DNA of 64,000 nucleotides from Cylicocyclus nassatus (lineage: Eukaryota > Nematoda > Chromadorea > Rhabditida > Strongylidae): the NCBI GenBank assembly GCA_958299035.1, contig CATQJL010000001.1:81221071-81285070 (forward strand), in the 5' to 3' direction. The notes beneath the pieces were generated by a model. The model saw nothing but the letters and a program-made list of their open reading frames with translations, searched no databases and was not told the DNA's origin. This document shows, piece by piece, positions 11,725 through 23,499 of the stretch. Within the stretch, counting starts at the first letter, position 1. Each line of letters starts with the position of its first letter. The position numbers were made by a program, and so were the translations under genes.

Positions 11725-12076
11725 TTGGGAAAGAGGTAGAGAATATTTAAGTATTTACGAATTTTTGCAAGAAAAAATTCATAACTTCTGTAGATGAAGA
11801 GCGCGTCAGCAATGAAATTGTTTTCAGGAACCACTTTTTCTTCAGCTTTCGGGAAATATATAGTTTGCCTAGTGTTTTTATGGAAGTGCTTGGTAAAAGG
11901 TGTAGTAAGTGATATCCGGGTTCCTACGAGTTTTCAGGATAAAGAAATTGATAATTTCTGAAGATGAGCAGTTGATACAGTATATGGTAATCCTCGGAAC
12001 CGCCCTGTCCTCCGCTTTTAGAGAGTATATAATTTGCCTGAAGTTTCTAAAGTGCCTGGTGAAATGATGGGTTATA

Positions 12077-13708
12077 CTTGGGTCCGAATCGAATAGAAAT
12101 TCGATCATTCGAATAAAACATTCGAATTTATCCGCATTTGAAATGCAATATTCGAATTTCTTCCATTTTCGAATAATGGAAATTCGAAAAATCAAAAAAC
12201 AGGGTTTCGAGTAAAATTCGAAAACTCGAATAATCAAAAAACGGGGTTTTAAATAGATCTTATTCAAATGTTTTATTCGAATGTTTATTCGAATTCGTAT
12301 TCAAATGAACTTCCTGCTCAAATTGCTCGAGTTTGTTGCGGGGGCAACTGCTGAGTAACAAGCTTGCTTAGTCTGCGTTTTTTCGCAAAACTCGGTAGTG
12401 CATCTTTTTGCAACCGTGACGACCTTTGAACTGTATGGAAAGTCGCATTCCTCCGACTGCTTGCGACAATAAAAATAAGTGTGGATTTTAACTGATGCTT
12501 TTTTGATCAATGAGAGAGTCCGCATTGCTATCGTCACCAAATCAGCATAAAAAGCATTGAATTCAGACTCATGTTCCGAGTTCATATACTGGAAATGTGC
12601 TGACATGCCTGTTTCTCTTTTTTTTGCATTGCTCATGTTTTTGGTATGCAAAGGTTAACACTAGTGAGCACTTCTGTTTGCAAAACTCATGCTGCACAAC
12701 TGCCTCTATTCTTTACCTTAGAGATTCTTTGCGAATTGGTGCATTTCGAGTAAAGGACATTGCAGTCGTAGTGAAGGATCAGACGGTTGCTGAATTTTGC
12801 AGCTATATCACCTTGCAATGAAGTTTTGTTCAGTAGATAGTACGTGATAGTTCTGTTATCAAAGTGCATCCAAGATTTTCACGGAGGCTTGCAGGCACTT
12901 TAACACCGGGAGCTATCAGCCTATCAACTATGACAAAGGCTAAAGCCGGACAAAGAAGAGAAATGCGATCTTTGATTATTACGGGCCCCGCACATACTTC
13001 AGGCGACAGTCGTACGTGCCATTCGTCGATTTGCCAGTTACAAGATGCTAGCTATGGGGCTGGGACTTGGTACAGGGGGTAAAGAATGGCTGATGCTGAT
13101 TTATTATTATTTGAATGCTGATTATTTATGAAATTTATTTTATCAATTTTATCGAGTTTTTGAAAAATAGTTGGCACGAGGGGGTAAATGAGGGTGCTGA
13201 TTATAAACAAACATCTACTTTGATGCTTTTACTATTTTCGGAAACTCTTGAGTTACGAGGGCGGGAGTTGGTACAGGGGGTAAATGAGGGTGCTGATTAA
13301 AAATAAAATTTGTTTTATCAGTTTCGCCGATTTTTGGGAAATCTTGAGCTAGGAGTTGGTATAGGGCATAGGATATGAGGGCGCTCATTATAAATGGATC
13401 GGCTTCAGCCGAATATGTCACCAAGTTTTAGATCTGTTGCTCTAGTTGTTCGACAAATCATTCGAGTATTTATTCGAAATTCGACTTCCACTGTTCGAAT
13501 ATAATCGATATTCATTCATTCGATATTTTTGGTTTTCCGATTTTATTCGGGGTTCATTCATTCAAGATTTTTAGATCTCGAGTTTATTAGACGTTCGTTT
13601 ATTCGAGATTTTTTATTTTCGAGTTTCTCCAATATTCGTTTATTCGAAATTCTTCATTTTCGAATTATTTGATATTCATTTCCATGAAAAATTTCGAAAT
13701 TACCCAAG
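12077..13708. repeat. TTCGAA-rich foldback element
   Basis: The tips CTTGGGTCCGAAT and AATTACCCAAG are inverted, with TA on both sides (12075-12076 and 13709-13710). Both subterminal regions are made of degenerate ATTCGAAT words. Its interior at about 13060-13400 carries three divergent copies of the GGGAGTTGG-CACAGGGGGTAA unit that builds the Helitron minisatellites. It is inserted in the P-family repeat. Confidence 0.7.
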
Positions 13709-13835
13709 TATAGTGTGGTAGTGATTTCTGGATATTTATGAGTTTTTAGGATAAGAAAAATTGTAATTTCAGTAGATGAGCATCTTGTACTGTTGGTCAC
13801 CATTGAATCGTCTCGTTCTCCGCTTTCAGAAAATA

Positions 13836-14846
13836 TTAGGTTGTCCCGAAAGTTTTCTCCGTTTTTTCAACCTATCATAAAAATACCTGTAACAAAGATA
13901 GTGAAACGCTCTAAGCACTATCCGACGCATCTTTTCCTTCTCTTTCTAACTGTCATGCTTCCATGCCGATTAATATTTTGTTCACTGAGATAAACGCCGA
14001 AATTTCGAACCCATGGTTTTTACTATGTCCAAGTTTGGCAATTTTTCACAATCTTTACTTTTGACTTTCAGAAAGCTTTGGCAACAGTTAGATAGAGCAA
14101 ACAAAGGGCAATATAATGCAATTTTACGGCATCTATAGCCAACCTTAAAAATTTTTTAGAATTATTTTTCTGATGTTATCAAATTCCACTTTTGATGATG
14201 CCAAAAGCCGGAAATCATGAAACGGCGCACAACTAAGGTGTTTTTCGATGCAGCTTTTCCTCCTCTTTCCAGTGAGTGTATTTTCTCTCTAATTTGCTGG
14301 GTCTTTGGCGATAAAATTCTCATAATTCTTGAATTTGACCCCACCCCAGCGTGTACACGTAAAATGCAAAATCTTATATTTCGAAGCGGTAAACGCTCAT
14401 TTGCTTCGTAAAAATAGTGAATAATCGTAATCGGTTTTTGAAAGCTTCAAAATCCGATGGTTTGTTAGTGTTCGAGGCGTTTCTGTATTTTAGAACTTCG
14501 CAAAAGTGAAGGCTTTTGAAGAAATTATCTTTAAAAATGTTAAAAAGCCAGCTTGATATGCCAAATAATTGCGTTGCATTGCCCGTTGCTTGCTCTATCT
14601 GAGGGCTATCAAAGTTCTTCCAAAAGTTGAAAATGAAGATTGTGAAAAATTGTCAAACTTGGACATAGTAAAAACCATGGGTTCGAAATTTCGGCGTTTA
14701 ACAAAAGATTAATCGGCAAGGGAGCATGACAATTAGAAAGAGGAGGAAAAGATGCGTCGGGTAGTGCTTAGAGCGTTTCCCTACCTTTGTTTCACGTATT
14801 TTTACGATAGCTTGAAAAAACGGACAAAACTTTCGGGACAACCTAA
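13836..14846. repeat. mariner-type foldback (TTAGGTTGTCCCG family), copy 1
   Basis: A 1011-bp inverted repeat: TTAGGTTGTCCCGAAAGTTT at the left and AACTTTCGGGACAACCTAA at the right, TA on both sides. The arms run several hundred bp, for example the block CCATGGTTTTTACTATGTCC at about 14010 recurs inverted near 14660. There is no transposase frame. It is inserted inside the P-family repeat, whose text resumes on each side. Confidence 0.85.
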
Positions 14847-15084
14847 TATATACGCTGGCTGGGATCCGTTTAAAAAAGTGCCTGGTGAAGGGTGTGTAAG
14901 GCTAATATAATGGAAGTTTTCAAGTAGACTTTTTTACAATAGTAAAAAAGCCTCCAGCTGAGAAGAGTCATCATAAGAGTCTCACCCACCCTTCACCAGG
15001 CACTTTTTGTAATGGATCCTTGTCAAAGTATAAAATTTTTGAAAGCGGAAGACGAGACTGCTCCAATGGTGACCATCTCGGCTT

Positions 15085-15420
15085 ACAAGATGTTCATCTG
15101 CAGAAGTTATGAATTTTTTTATGTTAAAAACTCGAAAATCCTTAGAAATCACTAGGTAAACCCCTCACAGGCACTTATTAACGGATCACGCTTTATATCA
15201 CTATTTCCCTATACCAGCTATTCATCTACAAAATTTACGAACTTTTTCTATGTTGAAAACTCGTAAGTGTCCAGAAATCACTAGGCACTCCCTTCACAGG
15301 CACTTTTTAAACGGATCACGCTTTATATCACTATTTCCCTATACCACCTATTCATCTACAAAACTCGTAAGCGTCCAGGAATCACCAGGCACACCTTTCA
15401 CTAGGTACTTCTATGAACGG
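15085..15420. repeat. tandem repeat of about 125 bp, two to three units
   Basis: The block containing GGATCACGCTTTATATCACT, CCCTATACCA and TTCATCTACAAAA recurs at about 15184 and 15314, with partial units before and after. It lies inside the right arm of the P-family composite. Confidence 0.7.
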
Positions 15421-15800
15421 ACTCTAGGCAAACTATTTATCCCCTGAAACCAGAGGCGTTGTGCACGGAACTTTCCTCGCTGACGTTGTTGTGCAGCTAG
15501 AGAATTTACTATTCTTTTCTCTTGTAAAATTCTTGAATGTTTACAAATCTTCTTCCTCCTTTCCGATACACAAACAATTCCCGTACAAATTTCTCCCTTG
15601 CTTGACCTTACCTCACTGTTTTTCGGCTTTTGGTGAAGGGATTCACCTTGGCCCCGGTTCAGGGGTGAAGATGGGAGGGGGAGGGGGGGGGGGGGCAAAA
15701 CTTAACTATCGCACCTATACTGCGGCCTATGGTTAAAAAAAGATTCAAACAAAATTGTTGAGATCTGAGATTCTCACTTCAAGTTTGGTATTATGTAGAA

Positions 15801-17089
15801 CTAGCTGGCTTACCCGGCTCCGCCGTATCCGGACCAAACTTGGCACACATACACTTCGGGCCCCGGCGGGTGTCACAGCCCACTTTTCGTTATCGATCGA
15901 TGTCGATTTTACCGATTTTTATCGATTTTTTCGCAGAGTTCACCTACAGGGCTAGGAGTTGGCACAGGGGGGGAAGTGAGCATGGGGATTCCGAATACAA
16001 TATCAGTTTTCAGAGTTATCGATTATTTTTATTGATTTTATTGATTTTTTGTAAATTTTGACATGCGAGGCTGGGATTTTGCACAGGGGGTAATCGAGCA
16101 TGCTGATTACGAACACAATATTAGTTTTCAGGATCGTCCATTACTTTTATCGATTTTATCGATTTTTTGTGTAAAGTTTGACCTGCGGGGCCGGGAGTTT
16201 GCACAGGGAGGGTAATCGAGCATGCAGATTACGAATACAATATTAGTTTTCAAGATCGTCCATTACTTTTATCGATTTTATTGATTTTTTGAAAATTTGA
16301 GCTAGGGGGCTGGAATTTGGCACAGGGGTGTAATCGAGCATGCTGATCACCCCCCTTGGGGATGATCAGCATGCTCGATTACCCCCCTGTGCCAACTCCC
16401 AGCCCCCTAGCTCAAACTTTGCAAAAAATCGATAAAATCGATAAAAGTAATCGATAATCCCGAAAACCAATATTGTATTCGGAATCCCCATGCTCGATTA
16501 CCCCCCCTGTGCGAACTCCCAGCCCCCTAGCTCAAACTTTGCAAAAAAATCGATAAAATCGATAAAAGTAATCGATAATCCCGAAAACCAATATTGTATT
16601 CGAAATCCCCATGCTCGATTACCCCCTGTGCGAACTCCCCCCGTAGCTCAAACTTTGCAAAAAATCGATAAAATCGATAAAAGTAATCGATAATCCTGAA
16701 AACCAATATTGTATTCGGAATCCCCATGCTCGATTACCCCCCTGTGCGAACTCCCCCCGTAGCTCAAACTTTGCAAAAAATCGATAAAATCGATAAAAGT
16801 AATCGATAATCCTGAAAACCAATATTGTATTCGGAATCCCCATGCTCGATTACCCCCCTGTGCCAACTCCCAGCCCCGTAGGTGAACTCAGCAAAAAAAT
16901 CGATAAAAATCGATAAAATCGATATCGATCGATGACGAAAAGTAGCCTATGACACCCGCCGGGGCCCGAAGTGTATGTGTGCCAAGTTTGGTCCGGATCG
17001 GTTCAGAAATGGAATTTTCTATTCGGAACATACGTACATACATACATACATACATACAGACAAACAGACATTCAGCTTTATATATGAGA
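15801..17089 (-). mobile_element. Helitron-like non-autonomous element (H1) with head-to-head minisatellite
   Basis: Read on the minus strand, it starts A|TCTCATATATAAAGCTG (17090/17089) followed by a CTGT/GTAT microsatellite, and ends GGGTAAGCCAGCTAG|T (15801/15800). That gives TC at the 5' end, CTRR at the 3' end, and insertion between A and T, as in Helitrons. No Rep/helicase is encoded. The interior is a palindrome of tandem about 119-bp units: units run one way at about 15950-16345 and the opposite way at 16371-16860, meeting at a TGATCACCCCCCTTGGGGATGATCA apex. The open frames reading MGIPNTILVFRIIDYFYRF are translations of the minisatellite, not genes. Confidence 0.7.
16371..16860. repeat. 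minisatellite, about 115-121 bp unit
   Basis: ATGCTCGATTACCCCCC recurs at 16371, 16490, 16611, 16726 and 16842. Each unit carries GCAAAAAATCGATAAAATCG, TAATCGATAATCC and ATATTGTATTCGGAATCC. The same unit occurs at 40590-40960 and, truncated by the gap, at 44314-44392. Confidence 0.9.
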
Positions 17090-18151
17090 TTCAGTATTTC
17101 TCAAAAGTTCATAGTATAGAAGCGCTTATTTGAGTCCAGAACTGCTTGCAGTAACACGGCCTCTTTTTTGTAATTTTCAGACATTAAAAAAACAGTAATT
17201 TTATATTCAACTTTGAGTATATTCCTATTATGTTAGAGCAAACGGGAACTGATAGGATCTTTCTAAACGAGAATCCAGATTTTAGACACTTGTCTCTAGA
17301 TTTTGACTCCAGATTGTTATGTAGCATGTGACATGTGGATCATGGTTTATGCAGATGTTTGGAGATCATTTTATAGAGCTACCTTTGCATCACCGAATAT
17401 TTCATACACTTTTGGAGTTGTTTATCCTAGCGCGGTAGCATAGAATGCGAACCTTTCGCCAATCTACCATAACTGGTGTGATGAGTTTAATACATGCTTA
17501 AATAAATGCGAGGCTTGTGGGATTTTGTTTCAAAGCAACAATGCGTTTCCCCACCAAACGTTTTGAGAAAGACTGAGGTTTTGAACATCAGTGAGTCAGG
17601 ATTGTGTTTGTTAGGGACTGGCTCGGATGTTTTTAAGACTTGAAAGGGAAAATCAAAACACTTCGTAGAACTAGTGAACTAGCAATCGAAGGTGCTGATT
17701 TGCATCCGCGCACTTCGGGACCGAACCTCGGTTTCCCACTATCTGATGTCCTTTGAATTGGTGTTACGATTCTCTATAGTTTAGATTATGCAGGAAATTG
17801 GTAAATCAACAGAATGCGTATTTTTACAAAGGTTTACTCGCTGGTAGAAATCAGAATGCTTACTTATCTCCTTCCATTCTATGCTTACTTCCAGCCCTGC
17901 AGCAGTCGCTAGAAATTAGATTGAAACATAAATGGACAAAAAGCCAATTTCGGGGTACCAAACGCGGTTCTATCATCCGCAGGGCGCTTGACGGCCGCGC
18001 TGATTACGGTCATGATAAGCATGCTTTGCCGCGTAGCTTATTCGTTCAACAATAGCATTTACAAGCAGGTATCAATAATAGCTTCGTCAATAATTCCTGT
18101 TATCAATTTTGACAAATTCCAGAAACTCCCTGAAATCTTCGAGTTTCTTTA
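17090..18151. other. gene-free stretch
   Basis: Nothing recognised apart from short frames without domains. Confidence 0.4.
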
Positions 18152-18153
18152 TA

Positions 18154-20569
18154 CAGTGCTGGACATAATTATAGGGACACTCTAGAAATCGTCGTAATTT
18201 TCGTTCTTGTCAGTGAATCTGTCTGAAACTTTGCTGTATGGTGCGCATGTAAGCCTACCATAACTCCTCAGAACGGAATTCCTTGACTCCCAAATTTTTT
18301 TTGTAGAGTTACATTCCGGAATATGAAACTTTTGCAGCACTTAAGATCTGTCATGCTACTCAAGGAAAGATGATCCTTGCATTTTTCGTTTCCAAAGGCA
18401 TCAGAAGTCAAACTGCGTCAACAAACAGCTGGTTTGAGGAGTTTTCAAGCCCGCGTTCATTTCAAATGACAGTCCTGGAATACACTTAGCCTTTTTGATA
18501 GATAAGGTAAAGAGCGCTTTCGTAAATTCCACGTAATCGCTGATTTTGACGGACAGACTCCAACCTCAACATAAGTTTGTCGCGCTTTTAAATCACAAAA
18601 CTCGATTTTCAAGTTACAGAAAACGCTGCAATGTAGCCGCAACAATGCACGTACAACAATAAACTTGTGTGACTAGTCAGGAAAAAATTTCGGGGTTGCA
18701 CATTCTGGTTCAGCCGCAGTTGTCATCCGTTGAGAGTTGAGTGGAGCACCTGCACAATGATATCCAACTCAAATCAAGAAATCGAACAGGAGAGCGCGTG
18801 AAACTTCAAAATTTTAACTAATCTCACCTACCGCGTAAAATGCGACATGAAACAGAGAAGGATATAGTGAGATTTTTGATTGTGTTGAATCTACTGCTCG
18901 CAGAGAAATTTCGTGGAAAGTATTAGGTGGGTCACAAAGTTCGTTCGCCAGATTTTCAAAAAATCATAACTTCCTTCCTTTTCGGTGGAATTTCTTAAGT
19001 TTATATCTATTTGAAAGAGGAAACCTTTCTCTTTAAAAAACTTCCTTTGGCATGAAATGGCGTAAGAAAATGCGAGAGTTATAAGCAGTTGAATAAAATC
19101 AATCAAGATCGGCACTTTTTAAGCTGGATCACGAAAAATTCTGAAAGTATATTCATTCGATAGAGAAAATTATGCTCTTTACTATAGCACCTTTTCCACG
19201 GATTAAAACGGAAAAGATCGAGAGTTATAAGCAAATAAAGAAAATTACTTCAATTTTGCAATTTTTGAGCATGTCCAAAATGGCCCAAAAACGTCACAAA
19301 AAAGGCGAGAAAGCTGTAAATATAGGTTTTGTGACCTTCTCTTTCTAGCTGTGCGAAAATAGTAGGAATCGAGTGCGATTCTAACTTTCGTGAAAAACAA
19401 AGGCCCAAAAATTCGGAATTATTACGAAAATCAAAATTGCTCTCGATTGGTGCGATTTTCACTCACTTAGAAAGAGAAGGTCACAAAACCCATGTTCGTA
19501 GCTTTCCCGCTTTTTTTGTGACGTTTTTGAGCTATTTTGAACATGCTCAAAAATTGCAAAATTGAAGTAATTCTCTTTATTTGCTTGTAACTCTCGATCT
19601 ACTTCGCTTTAATTCATGAAAAAGGTACCACTGTAATCTGCAATATTTTCTCTATCAAATAAAAATACTTAAAGGATTTTTCGTGATCCAGCTTGAAAAG
19701 TGCCGATCTTGACTGATCTCATTCAACTGCTTTTAACTCTCGAACTTTCTCACGACATTTCATGTCAAAGGTACTGCTGTGAAGGGAAAGGTTTTCTCTT
19801 TCAAATAGAATAAAAATTGAGAAATTCCATTGAGAAAGAAGGAAGTTATGATTTTTTAAAAATCTGGCGAACGAACTTTGTGACCCACCTAATATTTCAA
19901 ATTCAAATGTTAACTGCAGCACTAGAAAAAATCTGAAAGTTGTTGCAAAAGCTGCGTCTCCTTGTAGACAATATAATAAATCGAGTCCATCATTTCACGA
20001 ACATTGGAAAGTGAGTTTTGTGGTTTAAAAGCGCGACAATCCTATGTTGAGGTTGGAGTCTGTCCGTCAAAATCAGCGATTACGTGGAGTTTACGAAAGC
20101 GCTCTTTACCTTATCTATCAAAAAGGCTAAGTGTATTCCAGGACTGTCATTTGAAATGAACGCGGGCTTGAAAACTCCTCAAACCAGCTGTTTGTTGACG
20201 CAGTTTGACTTCTGATGCCTTTGGAAACGAAAAATGCAAGGATCATCTTTCCTTGAGTAGCATGACAGATCTTAGGTGCTGCAAAAGTTTCATATTCCGG
20301 AATGTAACTCTACAAAAAAATTTAGGAGTCAAGGAATGCGATAATGTTTAAAAAGTCCAGGTGTTCTTATAATTATGTCCAGCTCGCAAAACAGGCTTTT
20401 TCGAATTTTTCCATTTTTCTCCGTTCGGAATCAACGGGATCGGAAGCCGTTCTGAGGAGTTATGGTAGGCTTACATGCGCACCATACAGCAAAGTTTCAG
20501 ACAGATTCACTGACAAGAACGAAAATTACGAGTATTTCTAGAGTGTCCCTATAATTATGTCCAGCACTG
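18154..20569. repeat. 2.4-kb foldback element, CAGTGCTGGACAT ends
   Basis: The left end CAGTGCTGGACATAATTATA (18154) is mirrored by TATAATTATGTCCAGCACTG (ends 20569), TA on both sides. The arms match for several hundred bp, including GGTAGGCTTACATGCGCACC and the block around AACAAACAGCTGGTTTGAGG. The tip resembles Tc1-like transposons; no transposase frame is seen. A second foldback (18923-19892) sits near its centre. A stray internal tip-like copy (TCTTATAATTATGTCCAGC) lies at about 20363-20383. Confidence 0.85.
18923..19892. repeat. foldback nested in the 2.4-kb foldback (TTAGGTGGGTCAC ends)
   Basis: A 970-bp inverted repeat: TTAGGTGGGTCACAAAGTTC at the left and GAACTTTGTGACCCACCTAA at the right, TA on both sides. 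It is non-coding; the tip is related to the mariner-type TTAGGT family. It sits nearly at the symmetry centre of the host element. Confidence 0.85.
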
Positions 20570-20571
20570 TA

Positions 20572-21765
20572 CAGGGGTTTTGAAAGGATCTATTGAATAA
20601 GATAAGTGACGACGCAAATGCTAAAACAGCTAGCAAGTTCACATCAGTCTTGTAGACATTCTCAAAGTTCCTGTCTCTATTTCTGACAAGGGAAGGTTGC
20701 TTGGTCGGAATGCAGTTTCCATATGAGATGTATATTTAGACAAAAATCAAGGTTTTGGCTCAGGTAGAAACAAGTGTTGAGGGTTTTCCGGCTTGAATGG
20801 AAATGACTAACATAAGTTTACTAGACCAGAGGCACCAACTGCATGAAGCAGTAATAATCGCTCATTCAAGCTGACAAACTACAGTTCTGAACGATTTTAT
20901 TGGAGTTGTGTGAATTTTTTTTTGCGACAAACAATCCTCACATCCATTTTTCAAAGCGGTTTGAATAACGAACGCAGATTCGCAACCCCATGCTCTATAA
21001 GGCGTGTACATTTTTTACAAAAACACCGCTTCGACCAGGTAACCTTTCCTGTAACTCTCCTTTCGTTTTTTTGTAATGTTCTAGAACATATTTCGACAGT
21101 CCTTCCTAATGCGGCATCCTGCTGCCTTTAATTTCAAAATTCTTTGGAAGGATTTCTCCTTGTGTGCATCGTATACAATTTTACGAAGAACCGAAAACAA
21201 AACTTTCAAAGTTCTCCACGCTAAAATGCGACGGCGCCAATATGGCGCACCGTTGCCTTAGATGAACATAAGCAGACACCATATTCGCCAAAATGGGCTA
21301 TACCCTGCAGGATCACCACATTGGTTTCTCTTCCCCGCTTCACCCGAAGGAATGTCACTTGATGACCATAACACGTACTCCTACTCAAAAATGGGTGTTT
21401 TGCGCAGGAACTGCAAATGTGGCGGCGCCAGTAGTTGAATTCCATTGCATCCGTCAATACGTCTTGGGCACGAAATGCAAAGAAAGTTTCTGAGATTTAT
21501 AAATGCGAAAAGTGTGACAGAATTCATTCGCCAACCGTTTATAAGATAAGCGCTTACCTATGTAGCCCTTCTAAAAGTAAGACGAAGAAACAAAAGAAAA
21601 AATTTTGAAAGATTCTTTTCAGAGCGACGGACGCTTCGGATGTGGGTGTAAGGATCAAACGCAAAATAACGAGAGCTTCACTGGGACCCTATATTGCTTC
21701 TTTATGCCGGAAGATAGCGCAGTGTTCTCCGTCAAGAATCATACCTCGAACAATGGAACTATGGA
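20572..21765. other. gene-free stretch
   Basis: No gene recognised. TGA|CAAGGGAAGGTTGCTTGG at 20684 looks like one end of the TNA-flanked MITE family, but I could not find its partner end. Confidence 0.4.
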
Positions 21766-21856
21766 CTTATTCCTCGAAGAATTATACAATAAAACATGGG
21801 GGGGAATTTCCTTATTCCTCAAAGAATTATACAATAAAACATGGGGGGAATTTTCC
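21766..21856. repeat. tandem duplication, about 45 bp x 2
   Basis: The block TTATTCCTCGAAGAATTATA followed by CAATAAAACATGGGGGGAATTT is repeated once with few changes. It does not appear to be coding. Confidence 0.8.
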
Positions 21857-23499
21857 TTTTTCTTGACGAAAGCATAAAGTCCTTTAGCATGCATCACTGT
21901 TCATAGTTTATCTACATATCAACGCCAAAGACAAGCGAATAGTTCCAAGCAGGGAGAGCGCGGGGTCAGGTGTAACCAGCCTCGAGAACGTATTGAGGAT
22001 AAGACCGAGAGGTTGGGATCGTTATCAAAGACCAAGTTTGTTTTAAAATTTGAGGAAATATCACGATAGAGTGAGGTGAAAAAGAAAATCGCTAGATGAG
22101 TAGGTATCACAACTTTATCACAGAAGCAATGACTTTCGTGAACAGCATCTAAAACTTTACTAACGAAGCAACCAAATTTCAATCCTTCATCACTCACTTT
22201 ACACATATTGTAACGTCATCAAAGAAGCTTTTTGTGTAAAATGAAGTATGATTTTCGTAATCAGCATGCAAAATTAAACCTACGAATTTTACAAAAGTTT
22301 TATTATATTTTCTAGTGTTTCTTAACTTCCCATGAGCGTAATTTCAAACATGATTAATTTGGTCACAAGAATGAAAGAAGTCAGCTTTTTGTGCTCAGAG
22401 AAATACTCTATATCAGTCTATGGCAAAAATTATATTTCATATCGTCTTCAAATAGAAGATCTAGAGGTGCTGCCAAAAATTCAATCACCGCAATTTTAAC
22501 CTTGAGTGCTTCAACTCCATCGATTACCTCAAAGCCGAAACGAGTCGGGATAAGCTCAAACACCTAGGGTGGAATCTACGAGGTTTTACTAGCAAATCAC
22601 TTAAAATTTGTGCGCGAAAACTTCTTCGAGGAAGTTAATGAGGTCAGGCCTCCTCAAAAAGGTCAGGCTCTCCGAACTTTTGTAGCCTTGTGCCTGACCC
22701 CCCTAACATGTTCTTAAAATCCAGGAATGGCTCTCTTTATAGTACGAATATTGGGCGTATGGCTTCCTTTTACTACAATAAAATTTGGAGCCAAACACCG
22801 CAATCTTGGGGAGACTATGGGCTTTTTTACAGACCTTAGATCAAAATCAGCCCTCAAATCATGTGTGATTGTGAGCTGCAGTCAAAATAGGACGTACATT
22901 CAAAAAAATCAAAAACCTTTCAGAAAAGGATGGCGTTTTTCAGGATGTCACACTCTCGGATTCTGGAGTTAAGAGAAGGAAGAAGAGATCGTTTTGGTTA
23001 CTATCAGGAGAGGGGGGAGTCTTTTTCGAAAGCCCTGTACCTAACTTCTTGCTCAACTCTGGTTCCAAGTTTTACTTGATTGCATCATTCAAACAAGCGT
23101 AGCCCACGTAACTTCAGATGATCTGAAGTGATCGAATCATGGCAGCAGCGCTTGCTGCTAGTGAAATAATTAGCTTGAAAACTAACTGTGCAACCTTTGT
23201 CGTAACTTTGCTACCTTTCAATATGGCGAGCTCAAACTTTAGCAATGTGTAGATGTAATGTGTGCGGCAAGAGCATGAATTGTCTGAACATGAAGAAGAA
23301 TTAGAGAAGTTTCAGGCGTTTTTTGAACTGATGAGTTTTGAGGATTTTTGGGGTTGTAAGCAAAAATAAAGCCTTAAAAATAAATAATAAAATAAATAAA
23401 ATAAAAATAATACCTAAACCATCCAACTATCTGAAATCATCTATGAGTTGCCAAAGGTTGACTCATTTGGCTATGGCTATGAAAATAATAAAATTCGCT
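21857..23499. other. gene-free stretch
   Basis: No gene recognised. A copy of the dispersed GTAATCAGCATG core lies near 22259, and an AAATAAAATAAAA low-complexity run at 23368-23412. Confidence 0.4.

Larger units (their letters stand above)
11725..15725. repeat. composite palindromic repeat (P family) split by two later foldbacks
   Basis: The flanks and centre are copies of the sequence also present at 25258-26320: motifs such as TTTGCCTAGTG, AAGTGCCTGGTGAA, CTCCGCTTTCAGAAAATA and, at the right end, TCTCCGATACACGAACAA-like sequence with a CTATCGCACCT tip. A palindromic centre sits at about 14880-15010. The element is interrupted by a TTCGAA-rich foldback (12077-13708) and by a mariner-type foldback (13836-14846). 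The left limit is approximate. No coding sequence. Confidence 0.6.

Noticed and set aside
16371..16860. Possible CRISPR-like array
   Set aside because: Direct repeats are 115-121 bp with no separate unique spacers; it is a minisatellite in a eukaryotic element.
16527..16866. Open frames with repeated MGIPNTILVFRIIDYFYRF text
   Set aside because: They are translations of the 119-bp minisatellite inside the Helitron-like element, repeated unit by unit.
20687..21157. A sixth TNA-flanked MITE
   Set aside because: One good tip (TGA|CAAGGGAAGG) but no matching inverted end or arm within about 500 bp; perhaps a solo fragment.
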